Shown: piece by piece, positions 1 to 6,959 of the stretch
How the letters are laid out: every line of letters starts with the position of its first letter
How positions within the stretch are numbered: position 1 is the stretch's first letter
Source of the DNA: a marine actinobacterium PHSC20C1
Lineage (GTDB): Bacteria; Actinomycetota; Actinomycetes; Actinomycetales; Microbacteriaceae
NCBI GenBank assembly: GCA_000153145.1
Contig: CH672415.1
Coordinates: 63,827-127,826, forward strand
DNA length: 64,000 nt
Direction of reading: 5' to 3'
Notes under the pieces: model-generated
Seen by the model: the letters and a program-made list of their open reading frames with translations, nothing else
The model's database searches: none
Told to the model about the DNA's origin: nothing
Made by a program: the position numbers and the translations under genes

Positions 1-1501
1 TGAGCTTTTCGTCTAAGGTCGTTTGCGCCGTCGACAGACGGCCCTGCGCCTCCCGCATGAGGGCCAGAGCTTCGTCGACGTTCGCCTCAGCAGCGGCCAT
101 ACCTTTGAGGTAACGGCCTATGTTCAAATCGAAGCTGTTGGTCTCGATCTCTGAAAGGTCAACCATTCGCACCGACAAGCCGCCGTCGCCGTCAATATCC
201 CGACCGGTTTTATAAGCACTGTCGATTGCCTCGATATTTGCGACTGACATCGTGTTCTGGTTCGTGCCTGGCACCGAGAGCGATTTCGCGTCAATAAACA
301 TCACCTTGTTGACGCGTTCAGCTAATTTGTTCTTCCGGAAAATCAGGATGCATACCTGTATGGAGGTTGAGTAGAAAAGGTTTGTCGGTAAGCCGATGAC
401 TGCCTCTAGCAGGCCAGTGCGGACGAAATGTTCGCGGATGGCAGCCTCTTTCCCGCCCCGGAACAACGCTCCATGGGGCATGATTATCCCGGCCCGTCCG
501 GTGTCATCTTTGATCGTTGAGACCATGTGCTGGATCCAAGCCCAGTCGCCGTTAGCTGGAGGGGGAACCTCACCGCCAATCGCTCGCTTGTAGGGGTCGC
601 GGGCCCACATGTCCGCGCCCCAGTTCCGCAATGAGAACGGCGGGTTAGCAATCACGACATCAAACTTTCGGAGCTGTCCGGCTTCGTCTAGGAGCTTCGG
701 CTCTCGAAAAGTGTCGCCGCGCATGATCTGGAAGGATTCTTGCCCGTGCAAGTACAAGTTCATTCGTGCCATTGCAGCTGTGGTCAGATTGAACTCCTGG
801 CCGTACAGGGTGAGGGTCCGGGAGTCGCCCCCGCTGGCATCTACTGCATTGACCGTCTCGACTAACATTCCGGCAGAGCCACAAGCAGGATCGCATACTG
901 AGTCTCCTGACTGCGGCTGCAACAGCTTCACCAGCAGATGCACCACATGTCGCGGTGTGAAGAACTCACCCGCTTTCTTTCCGCTGGCCTCAGCGAACTC
1001 CCGCAGCAAGTATTCGTACCCGGCGCCGAGCATGTCTCCGCTGGCATTGTTCGGGTCAAGAGTCAGCTTGTCAAACGCGTCAAGGAGCTTAGTTAGTGCA
1101 CTCTCCGGTAGCCGGTCAGTATTCGACCAGTTAACGTCGCCAAAAACGCCGTCGAGCTTGCCGGGGTTTGCCTCCTGGATACGCAGCAGTGTTTTGCCGA
1201 GCTTCGAGCCGGTGTTCACCGTGACGTCGTACACGTCGTTCCAGTGGCATTCGTCTGGGATGAGGAACGGATGGTAGTCCGCTTCGATCTCTGGTGTTAG
1301 CGCATCACCGAAGTCCGAGACAGCCTGCCTATGTTGAAAATCCCACGAGTCACTGATCCATTTGAAGAACATGACTGGGAAGACGAAGGACTTGAAGTCG
1401 CCGGCGTCTACGGGGCCACGCAACGCATTTGCTGCGGACCAGAGAGCTGACTCCAACTGACGCTGGGTGAGGTGGCTCGGGTCGGGGGAGGCAAGCGTCA
1501 T
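1..1501 (-). CDS. hsdM: Type I restriction-modification methyltransferase HsdM (C-terminus cut by window edge)
   Basis: N6-adenine DNA methyltransferase subunit of a type I R-M system; with HsdS it methylates the target, and with HsdR it forms the restriction complex. The frame is open from the ATG at 1501 to base 1 (500 codons). It begins MTLASPDPSHLTQRQLES, typical of the HsdM N-terminal helical domain. The SAM-binding motif DPACGSAG starts near residue 204 and the catalytic NPPF is at 286-289. The C-terminal helices that contact HsdS are partly outside the window. HsdS and HsdR are not seen; they would lie to the left if the locus is complete. Confident in family; completeness of the system is unknown. 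Confidence 0.93.
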   Translation of the reverse strand, partial: MTLASPDPSHLTQRQLESALWSAANALRGPVDAGDFKSFVFPVMFFKWISDSWDFQHRQAVSDFGDALTPEIEADYHPFLIPDECHWNDVYDVTVNTGSKLGKTLLRIQEANPGKLDGVFGDVNWSNTDRLPESALTKLLDAFDKLTLDPNNASGDMLGAGYEYLLREFAEASGKKAGEFFTPRHVVHLLVKLLQPQSGDSVCDPACGSAGMLVETVNAVDASGGDSRTLTLYGQEFNLTTAAMARMNLYLHGQESFQIMRGDTFREPKLLDEAGQLRKFDVVIANPPFSLRNWGADMWARDPYKRAIGGEVPPPANGDWAWIQHMVSTIKDDTGRAGIIMPHGALFRGGKEAAIREHFVRTGLLEAVIGLPTNLFYSTSIQVCILIFRKNKLAERVNKVMFIDAKSLSVPGTNQNTMSVANIEAIDSAYKTGRDIDGDGGLSVRMVDLSEIETNSFDLNIGRYLKGMAAAEANVDEALALMREAQGRLSTAQTTLDEKL

Positions 1502-1586
1502 CGATAATTCCTTATTTTGGGGTGCGTGGCGAGCCTATCGCGCCTCTTTGATTGACCAAACACTCAGGCGCAGAATGGAAACGTGA

Positions 1587-1757
1587 TGGGAGCGGTCTGC
1601 GACGGAGCGGCGCACTCTAGGCCTGAATTACACTGCGACAAATACCAACCTCGGACACATCGGCAAGTTTCACGAAGGTATTCCGGAGTTTTTACAAGGG
1701 AAGCCTAACAAGAGCAGGCTTATTGCTGAGTTAGCTCGGCGAAAGGGTCCAAGTTGA
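1587..1757 (+). pseudogene. Possible remnant reading frame upstream of hsdM
   Basis: The 440-base gap 1502-1941 has no convincing full gene. One plus-strand frame is open from 1587 to a TGA at 1755-1757 without a good start codon. Its second half reads like protein (contains LGHIGKFHEGIPEFLQGKP and ends in a basic helix). I do not recognise it. It may be a 3' scrap of a lost gene, or chance. The rest of the gap presumably holds the hsdM promoter; no clear -35/-10 pair was identified. Confidence 0.2.
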
Positions 1758-1941
1758 TCCTAAAGATGAACCGTCACACTCCAACTAGGGGGCTCACCGC
1801 AACCCCGTCTGGCGGCGAGCGTCCTCTAAACGCCGTCGATGAGCTCCGCGTCAAGCCCCTCTCGGCGCCGCAGCCACTCCGCGTCGCCCGCTGGTTACAT
1901 GCTGTCTGAGTTCTGCGGCTGATACCGCTGCCCCCTATTGG

Positions 1942-2538
1942 CTAGGGAACGACATGAATCAACAGCTTGCCGGAGACCCTGTCCCAGGCAAGCTGAACGA
2001 CCGCGTTCGCACCGGCAGGGACTTCAAGGTCAGCTGATCGTATCGAGGACTTGAACTTCAGCGTTCCGCCCCCCTGACGTTCACATTCGAATCTACCTTC
2101 GCGACCAACTTCACCGATGACGATTCCCTTCCAAAAGATCTTTACACTCGGGTTTATCGCGAAGCGCTCTCGATATCCGAGAACGGTGACTTTAGTTGTG
2201 CCCTCGGGATGGACATCGTTCTGGTCAGATTTAGTGTTCGAACGAGCTTCGACGACGGGAGCCGGGCTTTTCGTCGAAGGTCCACCGTTCCCGGTACTCA
2301 CGAATTGAGTTCTAGGTGACGAGACTGTCGTATTCGAAGGTTTGGGGCGTTTGTAAAACGACATCGCAATCATGCCGACGCCAGCCCCAAAGAGCAACAC
2401 GGTGTCGAGGAATCCCGCGCCGGCGTCAACTGCCCCGAGAGTTCCACCTGGGCCAGCGGGCTCGTTGCCGGAACCGAACAAGCCAAAGGTCAGTAAGACG
2501 AGTAGCGCGGTGCCAAGGATGCGAAGGAATACTCTCAT
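1942..2538 (-). CDS. Hypothetical membrane-anchored protein
   Basis: Not recognised. From the ATG at 2538 the product is 198 residues. It starts MRVFLRILGTALLVLLTFGLF, a hydrophobic N-terminal segment, followed by a Gly/Pro-rich stretch and a second hydrophobic segment (about residues 37-60) ending in FYKRPKP. A polar Ser/Thr/Pro linker follows, then a compact C-terminal domain of about 90 residues rich in beta-type alternation. An upstream in-frame ATG at 2589 would add 17 polar residues; the 2538 start is preferred because it places the hydrophobic segment at the N-terminus. It lies between hsdM and the resolvase on the same strand, inside the mobile element. Function unknown. Confidence 0.55.
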   Translation of the reverse strand: MRVFLRILGTALLVLLTFGLFGSGNEPAGPGGTLGAVDAGAGFLDTVLLFGAGVGMIAMSFYKRPKPSNTTVSSPRTQFVSTGNGGPSTKSPAPVVEARSNTKSDQNDVHPEGTTKVTVLGYRERFAINPSVKIFWKGIVIGEVGREGRFECERQGGGTLKFKSSIRSADLEVPAGANAVVQLAWDRVSGKLLIHVVP

Positions 2539-2649
2539 GCTGGCACGGTAGCAGTGAGGGGGCCCGTCTTCTAGCTCGAAGTGCAACATCTCACGACCCG
2601 GCCAGGCTACATAAAAGTAGACATTGCGGCAGCAGCGAGCCCGAGTGGC

Positions 2650-3249
2650 CTAGGGCCGCGGCACTCGTCGGATGGTTCGCGCCGAGCATCGAAGCACCTC
2701 AGCGATCTCACCTGTGGTGCGTCCAGCTTCGCGCATCCGGTTGACCTCAAGCTTCTGGGAAGTGCTGAGCGACGGTGGGCGCCCGCCAACACGACCTCTG
2801 GTGCGGGCCGCAGCCAAACCATCGCGGGTGCGTTCGATCAATTGCGCCCGCTCCATTTCGGCGATCGCGGCGATGACGCTCAGAACGAGCATCCCCGCCG
2901 CGGTGCCGGTGTCAACTCCGAGGTTCAGAATCAGAAGCGCGATCTGGCGTTCGCGTAAATCTTCCACGAGCTCAAGGAGGTTTTTGGTCGAGCGGCCCAG
3001 CCTGTCCAGGGATTGGATAACGACCGTGTCGCCAGGTCTTGCGAAGGCCAGCATCTCGTCGAGGGCCGGCCGGGATTTGTGCGACCCGGAGACTCCGTCG
3101 TCGGTGAAGATGCGCGTGCAGCCGGCATGTAGTAGCGCATCGTTCTGTCTATCGAGGTTTTGGTCAGCCTTGCTGATTCGGGCGTAACCAAGTAGATGGC
3201 CAGAAACGGACGTTGTGGCGCTTGGAGTATCGCCTAGGTTATTGTCCAT
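2650..3249 (-). CDS. Serine recombinase, resolvase/invertase family
   Basis: Small serine recombinase that would cut and rejoin DNA at res-type sites, for example to resolve dimers or cointegrates of the element. The catalytic N-terminal domain contains LLGYARISKADQNLDRQ, with the nucleophile Ser in ARIS, then QSLDRLGRS and the E-helix AAIAEMERAQLIERTRDGL. The C-terminus GRPPSLSTSQ...GRTTGEIAEVLRCSARTIRRV is the usual helix-turn-helix. The ATG at 3249 gives 199 residues; the frame stays open to another ATG at 3321, which would add 24 low-complexity residues. A TadC-independent role is inferred, since the large integrase at 11203-12645 is the better candidate for integration. Confidence 0.85.
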   Translation of the reverse strand: MDNNLGDTPSATTSVSGHLLGYARISKADQNLDRQNDALLHAGCTRIFTDDGVSGSHKSRPALDEMLAFARPGDTVVIQSLDRLGRSTKNLLELVEDLRERQIALLILNLGVDTGTAAGMLVLSVIAAIAEMERAQLIERTRDGLAAARTRGRVGGRPPSLSTSQKLEVNRMREAGRTTGEIAEVLRCSARTIRRVPRP

Positions 3250-3280
3250 TTCACCACCCACAGATTTGTTGGGTTTCAAT

Positions 3281-3302
3281 GATGGACTGACAGGGTGGTC
3301 TA
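3281..3302. repeat. Candidate res-type half-site motif, copy 1
   Basis: The words GATGGAC (3281-3287) and GGTGGTCTA (3294-3302) occur here just inside the 5' end of the longer resolvase frame, separated by 6 bases. The same two words recur fused together at 3893-3908. Resolvases usually bind clustered sites beside their own gene, so these may be recombinase-binding sequences. This is inference only. Confidence 0.25.
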
Positions 3303-3344
3303 AATCGGTCGTTTGTGTCATAGCTCAGTAGTGCGCGGATGCCT

Positions 3345-3575
3345 CTAGGGCGGGGATGTTGTTAGACATTCACTGACAACTTCGGTGAGGCTACTGGCGG
3401 CACGGGCGACGCTAGCCAGTCTGCGCATGTTGCCGCCCAAATGGTCAAACTCCGTCGGCGATAGCCGACGGTTCGCCTCGCGGCGGTAGCCGGATGCCGG
3501 GCAGGACATTGGCTGTGCGGGTGTCGGCCCCATATTAAGAGCTCGGCGCCGGGGCGCCTCGCGTGACTTCGTCAT
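3345..3575 (-). CDS. Possible small hypothetical protein upstream of the resolvase
   Basis: A 76-residue frame ends 23 bases before the longest resolvase start and runs in the same direction. Its C-terminal half (RREANRRLSPTEFDHLGG and a following Arg/Ala-rich helix) looks helical and could be a remnant of a DNA-binding or mobilisation-type protein, but I cannot assign a family. The N-terminal half is Pro/Arg-rich and doubtful. No strong ribosome binding site precedes ATG 3575; an internal ATG at 3533 is an alternative. It may not be a gene. Confidence 0.25.
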   Translation of the reverse strand: MTKSREAPRRRALNMGPTPAQPMSCPASGYRREANRRLSPTEFDHLGGNMRRLASVARAASSLTEVVSECLTTSPP

Positions 3576-3713
3576 GCTTCTCGTTCTGCATCGTCATGTT
3601 GCTGCTTGCTGTGCAAGTGTTCCGGGGAGCAGCCCGACGGGCAACGAGACGCCGCCATGGACCGCTGAGGTCAATGGTGGTGTCGTGGTTGTTCGGTGGG
3701 ACGCGACTTGCAG

Positions 3714-3860
3714 TGGCTCTCTGCGTTCGCCCGGGGCTTCGCCCCGTGTGTCGTCATGTTGGTCTGTTTGCTTCGTGTTGTCTGCTTTGGGCTCTCTTCG
3801 TTCGCCGGGCTTCGCCCGCGCAACGTCTTGTCGGGTCGGTCCGCTTCGTTATGTTCGCTG
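3714..3860. repeat. Imperfect tandem repeat with two GC hairpins
   Basis: The first unit begins GGCTCTCTGCGTTCGCC and carries the hairpin CGGGGC-TTC-GCCCCG at 3732-3746. The second begins GGCTCTCTTCGTTCGCC near 3789 and carries CGGGC-TTC-GCCCG at 3806-3818. The unit length is about 75 bases, with the tails after the hairpins only loosely alike. The hairpins lack a following T-run, so simple rho-independent termination is less likely than a structured RNA or protein-binding repeat. Confidence 0.5.
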
Positions 3861-3892
3861 TCCCCTCCACTCCACCGGTCTGTGTTCATTTA

Positions 3893-3908
3893 GATGGACG
3901 GTGGTCTA
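3893..3908. repeat. Candidate res-type half-site motif, copy 2
   Basis: GATGGAC followed directly by GGTGGTCTA, the same two words found at 3281-3302, then TTTCAATGGAC at 3909-3919, which echoes TTTCAATGATGGAC at 3274-3287. Possible binding sites of the neighbouring resolvase; inference only. Confidence 0.25.
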
Positions 3909-4645
3909 TTTCAATGGACTCCCGCTGTCCCGTGAAGCATCGGTGAGCATCCTCAACGTGTTCGTCACGTGAGCCCATGAAGGGGTTTCCCTGCCGGGGC
4001 AGCCTTCGGCGACGGTTGGTCAGGCGCATAGGAGCGTCACGTTGACTGGGCGTTACCGATACGGGGTCGGAGTGAAGTGGGGGTTTGGCTGCGCCTGCAT
4101 GTGGGGTTGCCAGACGGTGACGTTCCGCTTCGCGAGCGCCCAGCCGACGGCGATCGGAAGGGGTGTTCAGGTCGGAGCGGATGCGGAAACCTCAAACAGG
4201 CTTGGAGTGTAGCCCCGAAGGCCAGACGACGGGTGAGCGCAGCGAACACGGAGAGCCGCCGGGGCGACGGAGCGAAGCGACGTCTTGGTGAGGTTCGGGA
4301 ACGCAACGGTATGTGGCCCGGAGTCAGATCGCTGGGCGGAGCACAGATTACGGAGGGAGGCTCGGCCGTCGGCGGCCTATGGCTTGGGCGATTCACGGGA
4401 CAAAAATGTTGCAGCGACTGGCGGTTTTGGGGACGGTTTCTCGCTGTCAATGCGTAGTCAACTGATGGGGCAAACAGGAACCGACTCGTCGGTCGAACAC
4501 TTCAGTGGTGGCACCTTCTTCGAACCCTCACAGACAGGTAACCCTGTGGTGCATCGATCGGCATTTGTTTTCCCGCTTTTTGCCAGAGCAGCGCATCCTG
4601 CGGGATCTCGATGTCTCGATGTGCGCCACCCCTTAGTCTTGAGGT

Positions 4646-5125
4646 ATGCCCACATATTACGGTCGCAACACTGTTTCAGTTGTACTGCTCTCTATAGCTC
4701 TCGCCGGCTGCACGGCGCCCCCTCCCGTAGCGCTCGTTGGTTCGGTATCGAAAGAGGCTGCCTACGCGACGTATACCAGTATCGGCGGAGCGATGGAGCG
4801 GGAAACATTCGGGGCAGCTGAAACCAATTTAGGTCGCTACTGCGAAGAGGTCGTAGACGGATTCAGCCTAGGCGGCCTCGATGTCAAGATCATTGATGCC
4901 AGCGGTCAGACCGTCGCACTCGCGCCTTTGACCTTCGACGCGGGGGCAACCGAGCACAACGGCGGATATCTTAACTGTGTCTGGTCTTATACCGTCCCCG
5001 ATTTCGAGTCGGACTCTGAGTTCTTCACCGTCGAGATCGAGTCGGTTCCTGATAAGCAGGAATTCGCAAGAGAAGCGATGCTGGCCGGCCCGAACCTGTC
5101 CGTTATCGACCTGGGGCGACGATAG
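4646..5125 (+). CDS. Hypothetical lipoprotein
   Basis: A 159-residue protein starting MPTYYGRNTVSVVLLSIALAGCTAPPP. It has a basic N-terminus, hydrophobic core and the lipobox LAGC, so it should be lipid-anchored on the outer face of the membrane after signal peptidase II cleavage at Cys22. The mature part has two further cysteines (in GRYCEEV and LNCVWSY) that could form a disulfide. No family was recognised. It is the only plus-strand gene between the resolvase and the replication genes. Part of the mobile element; a role at the cell surface is all that can be inferred. Confidence 0.65.
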   Translation: MPTYYGRNTVSVVLLSIALAGCTAPPPVALVGSVSKEAAYATYTSIGGAMERETFGAAETNLGRYCEEVVDGFSLGGLDVKIIDASGQTVALAPLTFDAGATEHNGGYLNCVWSYTVPDFESDSEFFTVEIESVPDKQEFAREAMLAGPNLSVIDLGRR

Positions 5126-5387
5126 CCGCCATTTGAGAATTGCGCGGTACTGCGAAGGCAACTTAGATATCTCAGTGGAACGCCGGAATCTGGTCGTTTC
5201 TGTTGGAGGGCGCCAGTAGTTCGCTGCCCACTGCCCGCAGTTCGCTGAGCTGCCGGAAGAGGCCCGATACAGCCTCCCAACCGAAAGGTGTTACCCCCAC
5301 GAGCCGAAAGGCCACCAACCGCTCGTGGGAGCAACAAGCCGCAGATAGCGGCCGCGCCGGGTGCGAACCGGCGAGTATGAAGGGGGC

Positions 5388-6959
5388 TTACGTCTTGCGC
5401 CAGCTCCGCCCAATAACAACAGCAGTGCCGGTAACCGGAACACCACGGAACACCGTGTTCATCTCACGTTCCAGCACAATCCGCGCCCATTCGCTCCTAT
5501 TAGCAGGCACCGAAACCACAAGCTCATCATGGACCCCAAGGAAAAGGCTTTTCGGGCCGAGCACGGCCGCCACACGAGCGACCGCCGCCCAGAAAATATC
5601 TGCCGACTCAGCCTGAACCCGGTTATTGAGAGCAGCATGCAGCCCGCGCTTCGGTAGCGGTACTGGCCGGCCATCCTGGGTGAATGCGGGCCGACCTGCG
5701 CGCACCTCCGATTGAAGCCACAAGTCGTATGCCTGTAGGCCAGGAAACGCAGCCCACACGCTGTCCAGAAGGACTTTCGCATCCTTCGGTTCAATACCAA
5801 GCGCGCGGCCGAGAGCATTTTTGCCTTCACCATAGAAAATTCCGAGCATTAGCGTCTTTGCCCGGTCGCGCAGAAGCGGGTTCGGCTTCCCATCCGCATC
5901 ATCAGCCTCCGCACCCCAAATCCGGCGGCTGAGCTCAGCATAGAGGTCTCCGGATTCAAGAGCGGCGAGCAGGTCAGGGTCTTGCGACAGACCTGCGCTG
6001 ACACGCGGCTCCATCTGTGAAAAGTCCAGGCTGACCAACACCTCACCGACAGGAGCCATAAGCAGCGGCCGCAGGCCCCGGTGAATGTTCTGAAGCGCCG
6101 GACCAGTGACAGCCCCACGACCAGTGCGTGCACGCCGGACATAGAGTGTCGAATGGGTGCGGCCATTATTCAAAGCCCGTTGAATCTCTCGCAGCTTGCC
6201 GACGCGAGACGCGACGCTCCGAACCTCTCTGAATTTCTTCCACCGTGACTGCGCTTCGTCGGTTTCGGGAATTGAAACCCGGTCATAGAGGTCCCTTGAC
6301 AGGCTCGGGGCACCCTTGGCATCAACGAGAAAGACACCCACAGGGGCGAGCCATGCATGGATTGCCTTCGAACCACGGGCCGTCGCACTATCTGTGAGGT
6401 CGATGCCGAGCTCAGCAATCGCAGCGACACGGTGCGCATCCGCCATCGCCAGCTCCCTATTCAGAAGCTCAACATCAATCGGATGCCCTTCGAGCTGGCG
6501 CGACCGCCAAAGCTGTTCCTGAGCGCATGAAGACCAGACAGCAGCGCGAGTCGCCGCCGAAGCGTCATCAGGAAGCGCCACGACGAAACGAGCCGTCGCG
6601 ACAGCATCCCTGGCAGCGCCTTTCGAATTCGACTCGCGCCAGATTCCGGGATACACCACATGCCCTGCTGTGGTCGCATCAAACAGCCACGACAGCGCAT
6701 CAACATCAAGTCGGAGAAGTCTGGCAAGACGCAACGATGTCTTCGCCGCTTCTTCAGCCCAGACTTTGCGCCCTGAGTTCGACAATGCAGTAACGAATTC
6801 TCCGAGGAGCTCGTCGCTTGCGACTTCGAACACCCAGCTTTCGCCTGTGGCGTCACCAATAGCGACCTGGGTGTCCGTCAGCGCAAAGCCCAAAGGGCGC
6901 TTGTCCTGGAGCCAGACGATGAGCGCCGGCAGTTCTGGCGCCGTCAGCCGGCGACTCAT
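5388..6959 (-). CDS. Compact family A DNA polymerase
   Basis: A 523-residue DNA polymerase of the PolA family, probably for replicating the element. Motif A is LDFSQMEPRV with Asp312 (family DYSQIELR). Motif B is RDRAKTLMLGIFYG at 364-377, and motif C is HDEL at 477-480. ALQNIH (near 289) matches the family's NLQNIP. The N-terminal 250 residues show no obvious 5'-nuclease and at most a degenerate exonuclease region, so it is far shorter than chromosomal PolA (about 880-930). The residue equivalent to E. coli Phe762 is Leu372 (R364-x3-K368-x3-L372-x3-Y376). The start overlaps the stop of the upstream helicase gene by 4 bases (ATGA), so the two are translated together. Confidence 0.88.
   Translation of the reverse strand: MSRRLTAPELPALIVWLQDKRPLGFALTDTQVAIGDATGESWVFEVASDELLGEFVTALSNSGRKVWAEEAAKTSLRLARLLRLDVDALSWLFDATTAGHVVYPGIWRESNSKGAARDAVATARFVVALPDDASAATRAAVWSSCAQEQLWRSRQLEGHPIDVELLNRELAMADAHRVAAIAELGIDLTDSATARGSKAIHAWLAPVGVFLVDAKGAPSLSRDLYDRVSIPETDEAQSRWKKFREVRSVASRVGKLREIQRALNNGRTHSTLYVRRARTGRGAVTGPALQNIHRGLRPLLMAPVGEVLVSLDFSQMEPRVSAGLSQDPDLLAALESGDLYAELSRRIWGAEADDADGKPNPLLRDRAKTLMLGIFYGEGKNALGRALGIEPKDAKVLLDSVWAAFPGLQAYDLWLQSEVRAGRPAFTQDGRPVPLPKRGLHAALNNRVQAESADIFWAAVARVAAVLGPKSLFLGVHDELVVSVPANRSEWARIVLEREMNTVFRGVPVTGTAVVIGRSWRKT

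Larger units (their letters stand above)
3576..4645. other. Gene-poor interval of about 1.1 kb with GC-rich hairpins
   Basis: No reading frame here looks like real coding sequence; the frames present are Ser/Arg/Pro-rich and overlap one another on both strands. What is visible is a set of short hairpins with TTC-centred loops, the imperfect tandem repeat at 3714-3860, a second copy of a resolvase-proximal motif at 3893-3908, and several GAGCG/GCGAAG-type words at 4230-4290. It could be a structured non-coding RNA, a transfer or resolution region, or a decayed element. I cannot choose between these. Confidence 0.4.

Noticed and set aside
609..1277. A 222-codon plus-strand frame
   Set aside because: Antisense to hsdM, Ser-rich shadow.
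4285..4821. A 178-codon plus-strand frame
   Set aside because: Composition is not protein-like and it overlaps the lipoprotein gene, whose signal peptide is clear.
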